Shown here piece after piece: positions 1-5,618 of a DNA stretch of 6,549 bases. Both the position numbers and the translations under genes were made by a program. The stretch lies in assembly GCA_029051445.1 (NCBI GenBank), contig JAIDKP010000288.1, positions 1 through 6,549 on the forward strand. The letters run 5' to 3'. The stretch is from Muribaculaceae bacterium (lineage in GTDB: Bacteria > Bacteroidota > Bacteroidia > Bacteroidales > Muribaculaceae). Position 1 is the stretch's first letter, and every line of letters starts with the position of its first letter. The notes beneath the pieces are model-generated. The model did no database searches. It worked only from the letters and a program-made list of their open reading frames with translations, and had not been told where the DNA came from.

Positions 1-1149
1 GAGGTATAGAGTCGAGTCAAGACTTAAAAATGTCATCGAATCACATAATCCCTGCATATCCACCCGATAGAATCTTACTCTCGGATATGAGACAATATAG
101 TTGGTCGTATCGGCCACGATATATGTCGTGTCATTTACTTTTATCTCATCAAGGAGCACTCTGAACGCTTTTATCGTGTCTCCGTGCAGATAAAGGGTAT
201 CGCCCGAGGAATATTCCATTGCCAATGCGTGCCCGGTGACAAAAGCACTGTCGCGCAACTGATCATAATAGCCGTAGTCGCCGCGCAGTATCGACTGCTT
301 GGCGGAGTCTTCCAGCTCCATGTTTCCGAAAGCCTCTCCATATCCGCGCTCCCGGTCGTAGACAAGCGTGTCGCCCACAAGGGTCGTCCCCCTGTTCATT
401 ACAGCTTTTGACCTGTCGAAGAGTTCTCCAAATCCGCTTTCGGTGTTGTATCGTCCCTCAGTCGTAAATATGATCCCGTCTCCATTGACTATCTCGCTGA
501 AGCATGTCAGTTCGGCCATGTGCGTGGCTGTGTTATACAACAGTGTATCAGTGATAATCTGCAATGTATCACCTGATCGGTCACGCGAATTAAGTCTGAC
601 ATTCACATAAAAATTCGCTTCTTTGGTCGAAGGACTGTACTCACCTTCATGCGACACAAGCCTGTTGGCCGTATCAGTTAGAACTCCACCTGAACGGTAA
701 TAGCCGAGCTCGATCCCCAAGTCATAAAAGAATTCATCGGTCTCAAGCTTAACATCGCGGTTTATAAGCTCGACCTGTTTTCCGTCCCAGGAGTAAAGCG
801 TGGCAAGCTCAAGACTATCGTTATAATAGAGAGAGTCGGCAAAGACAAAAAGAGTGTCTCCCTGCTCCATCCTGACATTTCCAAATGCCTTCAGTGAATT
901 GTCGGGATAGAAATGCGCGCTGTCGCAATACATGAACATATCGGATTTGCGGAACTCCACCTCTCCGACAAGAATCTGATAATCATCTCCCTGTCGAGTA
1001 TAGAGCTTCGATGCACGCTCAAGAAAGACTCGATCGCCCGCGTGCCTGTCGGCCGAGGGGATCTTGGGATCGACCGGAACGCCCGATGCACGAAGGAACA
1101 TTTCCGCCACCCCCGCAATTGCCAAAATGACAAAAAGCAGTTTCCTCAT
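1..1149 (-). CDS. OstA/LptA-like LPS-transport protein, C-terminus cut off by window edge
   Basis: An open frame of 383 codons starts at the ATG at 1149 and reaches position 1 without a stop. The N-terminus (MRKLLFVILAIAGVAEMFLRA) looks like a signal peptide: two basic residues, a hydrophobic core, and possible cleavage near residue 21. The mature part is rich in beta-strand patterns. It repeats a GDTL-x(4-5)-D-L/T-x-Y motif near residues 97-109, 193-205, 259-265 and 316-325, and has the CDS pattern (75-77 and 369-371) typical of Bacteroidota OstA-like proteins. In this family the beta-jellyroll repeats form a periplasmic bridge for lipopolysaccharide moving to the outer membrane (LptA/LptD-N type). 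Family members are, from memory, roughly 500-600 residues, so perhaps a third lies outside the window. It follows the surA-like gene by 36 nt, a pairing that fits outer-membrane assembly. There is no convincing Shine-Dalgarno at the start. The family call is solid; the exact role in LPS transport is inferred. Confidence 0.85.
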   Translation of the reverse strand, partial: MRKLLFVILAIAGVAEMFLRASGVPVDPKIPSADRHAGDRVFLERASKLYTRQGDDYQILVGEVEFRKSDMFMYCDSAHFYPDNSLKAFGNVRMEQGDTLFVFADSLYYNDSLELATLYSWDGKQVELINRDVKLETDEFFYDLGIELGYYRSGGVLTDTANRLVSHEGEYSPSTKEANFYVNVRLNSRDRSGDTLQIITDTLLYNTATHMAELTCFSEIVNGDGIIFTTEGRYNTESGFGELFDRSKAVMNRGTTLVGDTLVYDRERGYGEAFGNMELEDSAKQSILRGDYGYYDQLRDSAFVTGHALAMEYSSGDTLYLHGDTIKAFRVLLDEIKVNDTTYIVADTTNYIVSYPRVRFYRVDMQGLCDSMTFLSLDSTLYL

Positions 1150-1185
1150 GACCTCATTCAGGAACCGACAACAAGATCTTTATCT

Positions 1186-2547
1186 TTACTTTTTGATCCA
1201 TCCGTCATGCCGGAAGGTACAATCGGCCCAGCCATCTTCTATCTTGATATATGTCTCACTTATTTTCTTGGCAAGCCACTTTTTCAGGATTTCTTCCCTC
1301 TGGGCATTCTCATACATGCCTTTGATGAGCTGATAGTCGTCGGAGAGATTTGCCTTGTGACCGTCGAGGCGTGATGTTAGCTTGATCATTGCAACCATCT
1401 CGCGGTTACGTTTGGGATCCATCATCACAATCGGCTCCGAGATATCACCCGGCTTCATAGCTCCCACTACTTTTGAGATCTCCTGAGGCAACTGCTGCAT
1501 TTCCCACATGGTTGTGCCGCTGCCGTCTTCCGTATTCACCATTATGCCTTTGTTGGCACGAGTGTCTTTGTCCTGAGAAACATATGGCACGATTTCCTCA
1601 AATGTGAATTTACCGTCCATAATATCGGCTCTCACTGAATCAAGACGGTTGACCGACTTGGTGAGGTCCTCATCGCTCACATGCGGGCGCAGAAGTATAT
1701 GTCGTGTGTTGACGCGGTCACCGCGCTGCTCAATGAGCTGTATGATATGATAGCCATATTGTGTCTCCACTATCTTTGACACTTTCTTGGGGTCTGACAG
1801 GTTGAATGCCACTGCCGCATACTCCGGTTCGAGGTGTCCGCGACCAAAAAAGCCAAGTTCTCCGCCACGTGCCTGAGAGCCCGGATCCTCGCTATATAGA
1901 ATCGCAAGAGTTGAGAAATCGGTTTCTCCCTTGTTGATACGGTCGGTGTAGTCACGCAAGCGCGCTTTCACATTCTCGATCTCCTCACGTGGTATTGCCG
2001 GGTTCAGCGTCATGATCTGCACTTCCACTTTCAGCGGTACATACGGTATCGAATCCTCTGGCAATGAGTTGAAATATTTTCTGACATCAGACGGTGTCAC
2101 CTTGACATCTCTGGTGAGGTTGCGCTGCACATCCTGTATACGGTACTGGTTACGCATCACCTCTGTCATCTGCTCGCGGAACTCAGGTATTGATTTTCTG
2201 AAATATTCCTCTACCTTTTCTTTGGTTCCGAGATTGGTGATAAAATAGTTGAGACGCTGCTCCACAGCGGCGGCCACCTGCGAGGGGGTCACCTCTACTG
2301 TGTCAATGTCGGCCTGATGCAGATACAACTTGTCGATCGCAAGATTTTCGGGGATGATGCAGTATGGATCTCCATTGAGCAAGGTATGCTCGTAGAGAGC
2401 CTGCTGATACGCTTCCTCAATCTCGCTTTTATAGATCGGCTGGTCGCCAACCATCCATGCCACTTCCTCGGCTATATTGTTCTGAGCCACAAGTGCCGGA
2501 GCGGCCATTGAAAGCACGGCGGCAAATGCAAGTCGTGAAATATTCAT
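1186..2547 (-). CDS. surA: SurA-type periplasmic peptidyl-prolyl cis-trans isomerase with two parvulin domains
   Basis: This 453-residue protein has a signal peptide with likely cleavage after LVA at residue 21. A helical N-terminal chaperone region (about 25-165) follows, including VAWMVGDQPIYKSEIE, the usual start of this family. Parvulin domain 1 spans about 173-275 and carries canonical PpiC signatures: SEDPGSQARGGELGFFGRG (219-237) and YGYHIIQLIEQRGD (264-277). Parvulin domain 2 (about 279-390, starting VNTRHILLRP) is more degenerate and may be structural only. The C-terminal helix and tail contain paired DGW motifs (438-440 and 448-450) around C443, which I recall from Bacteroidales homologues. 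E. coli SurA has 428 residues, so the length fits. SurA escorts unfolded beta-barrel proteins, including LptD, across the periplasm to the BAM complex. The gene lies 32 nt after ribH and 36 nt before the OstA-like gene, suggesting cotranscription. Because Bacteroidales carry several parvulin paralogues, surA is a family-level symbol. Confidence 0.9.
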   Translation of the reverse strand: MNISRLAFAAVLSMAAPALVAQNNIAEEVAWMVGDQPIYKSEIEEAYQQALYEHTLLNGDPYCIIPENLAIDKLYLHQADIDTVEVTPSQVAAAVEQRLNYFITNLGTKEKVEEYFRKSIPEFREQMTEVMRNQYRIQDVQRNLTRDVKVTPSDVRKYFNSLPEDSIPYVPLKVEVQIMTLNPAIPREEIENVKARLRDYTDRINKGETDFSTLAILYSEDPGSQARGGELGFFGRGHLEPEYAAVAFNLSDPKKVSKIVETQYGYHIIQLIEQRGDRVNTRHILLRPHVSDEDLTKSVNRLDSVRADIMDGKFTFEEIVPYVSQDKDTRANKGIMVNTEDGSGTTMWEMQQLPQEISKVVGAMKPGDISEPIVMMDPKRNREMVAMIKLTSRLDGHKANLSDDYQLIKGMYENAQREEILKKWLAKKISETYIKIEDGWADCTFRHDGWIKK

Positions 2548-2579
2548 AATATTTATGAGCTTAACAGTCTGTCTTTAAA

Positions 2580-3059
2580 TCAAAGGTCTCTCACTTTCAC
2601 TGTGAAGTCGTGCATTCTGATCGCAGTTTCTGCGGCTTCGGCACCTTTGTCACCGCAGCATCCGCCACAGCGGTCAAGCGCCTGCTGCTCGTCGTTGACG
2701 GTCAGCACACCGAATATCACCGGGATATCGCAATCGCTGTTCAGCATTGCCACCCCTTGTGTGACGCTTTGGCAAACATAGTCGAAATGCGGTGTATCTC
2801 CCTTGATCACACATCCAAATACGATCACAGCGTCGAAGAGACCGGTCTCGATGATCTGCGAAGCCGCATAGGTGAGCTCCACCGCCCCCGGCACCTCAAA
2901 CACAACGACATCTCTTTCCGGGAAATTCTGCTGCCTGAATACTTCCAGTGCGCTTGCTGTAAGCTTGTCGGTGATATGGCCGTTCCACATGGCTTTCACA
3001 ATGGCAACCCGCATATTCTCGACTTTTGGCAGCGGTGCCTGAGGGTTATGTGTCGACAT
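2580..3059 (-). CDS. ribH: 6,7-dimethyl-8-ribityllumazine synthase
   Basis: RibH is the penultimate enzyme of riboflavin synthesis. It condenses 5-amino-6-ribitylaminouracil with 3,4-dihydroxy-2-butanone 4-phosphate to give 6,7-dimethyl-8-ribityllumazine in the cytoplasm, usually as a pentamer or icosahedral shell. The 159-residue protein has the family landmarks in order: an aromatic-Asn pair W25-N26 for stacking on the substrate, the VPGAVEL segment (56-62), the GCVIKGDTPHFDYVC loop (82-96) with the catalytic His at 91, GVLTVND (117-123), and R130 and K138 at the phosphate site. The usual A-G-G-x-x-G-N-K-G loop here reads CGGCCGDKG (131-139), adding three cysteines to those at 83, 96 and 110. 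The start at 3059 is preceded by an A/T-rich leader without a Shine-Dalgarno, and the N-terminal extension up to VENMRVAIV matches relatives. No other rib genes are in view. A conventional FMN riboswitch is not visible in the short 42-nt upstream gap. Confidence 0.96.
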   Translation of the reverse strand: MSTHNPQAPLPKVENMRVAIVKAMWNGHITDKLTASALEVFRQQNFPERDVVVFEVPGAVELTYAASQIIETGLFDAVIVFGCVIKGDTPHFDYVCQSVTQGVAMLNSDCDIPVIFGVLTVNDEQQALDRCGGCCGDKGAEAAETAIRMHDFTVKVRDL

Positions 3060-3101
3060 CTGTTATGTTATATTTTTTGATGTTGATTTTTCTGTTTGAA
3101 C

Positions 3102-3461
3102 TCACATTTCAAGATAGTGCAACAGCTCCATCGCATTTCCGCGCGCTGCCTCCTCTTGCGGCATAACCGTCCCATCGTGCGATGTCACCATATAGCCGTA
3201 GCGCTCCAGCGATCGGCTCACGGCCTCTGCGTTACGGTGGTTCACCCGCAGATCCACCACAATATTGCCGGGCAATGCTGCGGTCTCCGACGTTACATTT
3301 AGATTGAGGAGATGCGCGTCACAGTCTTCAACAGCACGGGCGATAGATGAAGCACTGTAGTCAGAAGCCGCACACTCGACCGTCAGCGACGAGCAGTCGG
3401 ACATATATGGGAACAGGCGTCCGAGATCCCGGATTCCTTTATCAGCCGAATGTTTCGCCAT
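3102..3461 (-). CDS. Small ACT-like domain protein resembling the C-terminus of a Bacteroidales CBS-domain protein
   Basis: With the ATG at 3461 this gene encodes 119 residues with no signal peptide or membrane segment. The segment from LTVEC to the C-terminus (LLHYLEM) has the beta-alpha-beta-beta-alpha-beta rhythm of an ACT-like fold: strand, then ASDYSASSIARAVEDCDAHL as a helix, strand LLNLNVTS, strand IVVDLRVN, helix AEAVSRSLERYGY, strand MVTS. From memory it lines up with the C-terminal half of a roughly 220-residue Bacteroidales CBS-domain protein, whose corresponding helix begins NNDYSLTQIAQIVE and whose end is FLRYLNM. The tandem CBS domains that precede this part are absent, and the gap to pdxJ has no room for them. 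I chose ATG 3461, preceded by AAAGGA at a short 2-nt spacing, over a TTG at 3485 that would add eight residues. It is first in the leftward string, 42 nt before ribH. ACT folds often bind small ligands; the ligand and role here are unknown. Confidence 0.7.
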   Translation of the reverse strand: MAKHSADKGIRDLGRLFPYMSDCSSLTVECAASDYSASSIARAVEDCDAHLLNLNVTSETAALPGNIVVDLRVNHRNAEAVSRSLERYGYMVTSHDGTVMPQEEAARGNAMELLHYLEM

Positions 3462-3501
3462 ATTCCTTTCTGAGCGGGCAGTCAAATTCTTCTATTAATA
3501 A

Positions 3502-3533
3502 TTTCGCCGTTTGGCTAATTGTCGTTAACTTTG
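3502..3533 (+). promoter_or_regulatory. Candidate promoter for the pdxJ-exbB-exbD-tonB operon
   Basis: TAACTTTG at 3526-3533 fully matches the Bacteroidota -7 consensus TAnnTTTG. TTTC at 3502-3505, a one-base mismatch to the -33 TTTG, sits 20 nt upstream. Transcription would start near 3540, leaving an untranslated leader of roughly 115 nt before pdxJ. A TTTG at 3510-3513 is too close (12 nt) to be the -33 partner. This is inferred from sequence pattern only. Confidence 0.5.
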
Positions 3534-3550
3534 TCTCTGGATGACATAGG

Positions 3551-3558
3551 CAAAGATA
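3551..3558 (-). promoter_or_regulatory. Candidate -7 element for the leftward operon
   Basis: Read on the minus strand this is TATCTTTG, a full match to the Bacteroidota -7 consensus TAnnTTTG. No good -33 TTTG is present at the expected distance (around 3579-3583). If used, transcription would start near 3544, giving a leader of about 80 nt before the small ACT-like gene. The evidence is motif match and position only. Confidence 0.4.
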
Positions 3559-3601
3559 AGCATTTTTTTAAACATCCTCATGTTATTGCACGATCGCTGC
3601 C

Positions 3602-3616
3602 TAATGTTTCACATTA
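3602..3616. promoter_or_regulatory. AT-rich 15-bp inverted repeat in the pdxJ leader, possible operator
   Basis: TAATGT-TTC-ACATTA is a perfect 6-bp dyad with a 3-nt centre, 41 nt upstream of the pdxJ start and downstream of the candidate plus-strand promoter. Its shape would suit a dimeric repressor, but it is short and AT-rich, so chance occurrence is quite possible. It is not a terminator: the arms are weak and no T-run follows. Confidence 0.25.
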
Positions 3617-3656
3617 ATTTGCATAAGGTTCAAAAAAAGAAGGCCTAACATTACCA

Positions 3657-4370
3657 ATGACCCGACTAAGTGTCAATATCAACAAAATAGCGACCCTCCG
3701 CAATGCCAGAGGCGAGAACAACCCCGATGTCGTAGCTACAGCTCTTGACATTGAGGCATTTGGTGCACAGGGAATCACTGTGCATCCACGTCCCGACGAA
3801 CGTCACATCAGACGCTCGGACGTGCTGGAACTTGCAACTGCCATTGCCACTGAATTCAACATAGAGGGTTACCCTACCGACGATTTTATCGAGCTTGTGA
3901 CGAGAGTGACTCCGGCACAGGTAACCCTTGTCCCCGACGCTCCCGACACTATCACCTCCAACTCAGGGTGGGATGTCGAGGCCAACCGCACCTTTCTGAC
4001 CGATGTCACCGAACGCTTCAAAAAGGCGGGAATAAGAGTATCAATATTTGTCAATCCGGATCCGGCGCAGATCAGAGCGGCCGCATCGGTCGGAGCTGAC
4101 CGCGTGGAGCTCTACACCAAGCATTATGCCGACGGGTATGAAGCTGACCGCGAAGCGGCTATCGCGCCATATATAACGGCAGCCCGGGCCGCGCGCGATG
4201 CCGGACTCGGCCTGAATGCCGGCCACGACCTCAGCCTAAAGAATCTAAAGTATTTCCACGACAATATCCCCTGGCTGGATGAAGTGTCAATAGGCCACGC
4301 CCTTATATGCGACGCTCTTTATCTCGGCCTCCGGCAGACCGTGAAATCATATCTCGATTGCTTAAATTAA
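3657..4370 (+). CDS. pdxJ: Pyridoxine 5'-phosphate synthase
   Basis: PdxJ catalyses the ring-closing last step of the DXP-dependent vitamin B6 pathway, joining 3-amino-2-oxopropyl phosphate and 1-deoxy-D-xylulose 5-phosphate into pyridoxine 5'-phosphate in the cytoplasm. The 237-residue protein is full length for this TIM-barrel family (E. coli, about 243). Visible landmarks are [16 protein letters not shown] (4-19), [12 protein letters not shown] (39-50) with H43 and R45, NIEGYP (68-73) with the catalytic E70, LVPDAPD (91-97), RVELYT (149-154) with E151, GLNAGHDLS (185-193) with H190, and EVSIGHALI (209-217) near the phosphate site. N9-K10 replaces the D-H of E. coli PdxJ, as I recall is usual in Bacteroidales. 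The start at 3657 has an A-rich leader; a GAAGG at 3639-3643 is too distant to be a normal Shine-Dalgarno. It heads the rightward string, 35 nt before exbB. No nadK lies beside it, although from memory many Bacteroidales have one there. Confidence 0.97.
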   Translation: MTRLSVNINKIATLRNARGENNPDVVATALDIEAFGAQGITVHPRPDERHIRRSDVLELATAIATEFNIEGYPTDDFIELVTRVTPAQVTLVPDAPDTITSNSGWDVEANRTFLTDVTERFKKAGIRVSIFVNPDPAQIRAAASVGADRVELYTKHYADGYEADREAAIAPYITAARAARDAGLGLNAGHDLSLKNLKYFHDNIPWLDEVSIGHALICDALYLGLRQTVKSYLDCLN

Positions 4371-4405
4371 ACTGTCGTTCTCTCCATTAATCCACATAAT
4401 CAGCC

Positions 4406-5137
4406 ATGCTTCAGGAATCTCTTAACGCAGCAGCAGACTTTGCCACTTTCTCATCTGACTCCGCATCAATTATCAGTGAAACTATGCTCACACAGACCCC
4501 CGAACCTGAAATCGTCGAGCTCTCTCTATGGGATCTCTGCCTTCAGGGCGGTGTGCTGATGATACCGCTTGCGCTTCTTTCGGTCATATGCATCTACATA
4601 TTCATCGAACGGCTCATTGTCATCAGCCGCGCATCACGTGAGGATTCTTCTTTCATGCAACGCATAAAGGACTACATCCACGATGGCGAGATCGAGAGCG
4701 CTCTCAATCTGTGCAAAAAAACCGCTACGCCCTATGCCCGCCTCGTAGGCAAAGGCATCTCGCGCATCGGACGCCCGATCCACGACGTTCAGGCAGCGAT
4801 CGAGAATACCGGCAATCAGGAAGTCGCCGCTCTCGGTCAGGGTCTCCCCTGGCTCGCCACCACATCGGCAGGCGCGCCCATGCTCGGCTTCCTCGGCACT
4901 GTGATTGGCATGGTCAAGGCATTCTTCGACATCGCCAGTCAGGGCTCATCGGCCGACATATCGACCTTCTCTGCCGGCATCTATACCGCACTTGTCACTA
5001 CTGTGGCCGGCCTCGTTGTCGGCATCATCGCCATGTTTGCCTACAACTATCTCGCCGCCCGCATCGACAGTGTGACAAACAAGCTCGAAGAGCGCACTAC
5101 CGAATTCATGGATATCCTCAACGAACCAGCAGTCTAA
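4406..5137 (+). CDS. exbB: MotA/TolQ/ExbB-family proton channel protein
   Basis: This inner-membrane subunit works with ExbD to turn the proton gradient into mechanical work on TonB (or TolA). The 243-residue protein has three predicted membrane helices: about 48-68 (GGVLMIPLALLSVICIYIFI), about 150-173, containing the family motif SAGAPMLGFLGTVIGMVKAF (154-173), and about 193-216 (YTALVTTVAGLVVGIIAMFA). Between helices 1 and 2 is the usual cytoplasmic domain, including GKGISRIGRP (115-124). Pore-lining threonines of ExbB correspond to T165 and T198/T199. The N-terminus before helix 1 is about 45 residues and acidic (TPEPEIVE). A second in-frame ATG at 4484 (residue 27) could be the true start, but I recall Bacteroidales homologues with a similar N-terminal extension and similar total length. 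It lies 35 nt after pdxJ and 22 nt before exbD. ExbB and TolQ cannot be cleanly separated by sequence alone; the neighbouring TonB-like gene favours ExbB. Confidence 0.93.
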   Translation: MLQESLNAAADFATFSSDSASIISETMLTQTPEPEIVELSLWDLCLQGGVLMIPLALLSVICIYIFIERLIVISRASREDSSFMQRIKDYIHDGEIESALNLCKKTATPYARLVGKGISRIGRPIHDVQAAIENTGNQEVAALGQGLPWLATTSAGAPMLGFLGTVIGMVKAFFDIASQGSSADISTFSAGIYTALVTTVAGLVVGIIAMFAYNYLAARIDSVTNKLEERTTEFMDILNEPAV

Positions 5138-5159
5138 CCCCTATTGACCACGCACTGAA

Positions 5160-5618
5160 ATGCTGAAACGTCACCACCGCGTCACGGCCACATTTTCGAT
5201 GGCATCGATGACCGACGTTATATTCCTGCTCCTGATTTTCTTCATGGCCACAAGTTCGTTTGTATTTCCCAACGGCCTTGAGGTGAATCTGCCGCAGAGC
5301 TCGCAGTCGACAGCTATCAAGCCGGGCACAAGAGTGTATATAGACCGCGATCAGGTCTACCATGCCGCTTATGGCGAGTCGGCCGAGCCGCGCCCCATGA
5401 CTCCCGAAGAGCTGACACAGTTTCTGAGCCTTGTCGCCCAGCAGGAGGATCAGGACAATTATGTGGCTCTCTATGCCGACGAGGAGACTCCCTACGGTAA
5501 GATCGTGGAAGCTCTTAACATCGGAGCCGCCACCGGCCTTAAGATGGTCCTTGCCACCAAACCAGTTTCATCAACCGCCAAAAACCAAGCCGATGTCCTC
5601 GAGCTTCAAAATCCCTGA
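5160..5618 (+). CDS. exbD: ExbD/TolR-family biopolymer transport protein
   Basis: This is the partner of ExbB in the proton channel. The 152-residue protein has a short basic cytoplasmic start (MLKRHHRV), one membrane helix at about 15-35 carrying the signature SMASMTDVIFLLLIFFMATS (13-32), and a periplasmic domain. D19 in MTDVIF is the proton-accepting aspartate of the family (D25 in E. coli ExbD). After the helix comes the conserved LEVNLPQSS (40-48). The domain continues with YVALYADEETPYGKIVEALN (101-120) and LKMVLAT (127-133), which matches the usual order of strands and helix. The last 15 or so residues (SSTAKNQADVLELQNP) form a tail that also encodes the tonB start in another frame. 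The gene is 22 nt after exbB. Only one exbD copy is present; some Bacteroidota clusters have two. Confidence 0.94.
   Translation: MLKRHHRVTATFSMASMTDVIFLLLIFFMATSSFVFPNGLEVNLPQSSQSTAIKPGTRVYIDRDQVYHAAYGESAEPRPMTPEELTQFLSLVAQQEDQDNYVALYADEETPYGKIVEALNIGAATGLKMVLATKPVSSTAKNQADVLELQNP

Noticed and set aside
913..1374. Plus-strand frames (913-1374 and 1064-1333) spanning the OstA-like/surA junction
   Set aside because: They cross two well-supported minus-strand genes and their intergenic gap and show no domain pattern.
2610..3080. A 156-codon plus-strand frame opposite ribH
   Set aside because: The minus-strand frame carries every lumazine synthase landmark; the plus-strand product resembles nothing and is rich in His and Cys from antisense codons.
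3060..3101. A possible FMN riboswitch ahead of ribH
   Set aside because: The gap is only 42 nt, far too short for the RFN element, and lacks its conserved segments.
3462..3485. A TTG start at 3485 for the small ACT-like gene
   Set aside because: It adds only eight residues with no conserved character; the ATG at 3461 with a purine-rich AAAGGA just upstream is the simpler start.
4711..5166. A 151-codon plus-strand frame inside exbB
   Set aside because: The translation is Arg/His-rich and without domain character, while the exbB frame shows three membrane helices and the family motif. It is a shadow frame.
5431..5592. An upstream extension of tonB starting at 5431
   Set aside because: This stretch lies entirely within exbD and would place 54 Arg/Pro-rich residues before a typical TonB signal anchor. 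The ATG at 5593 gives a normal N-terminus.
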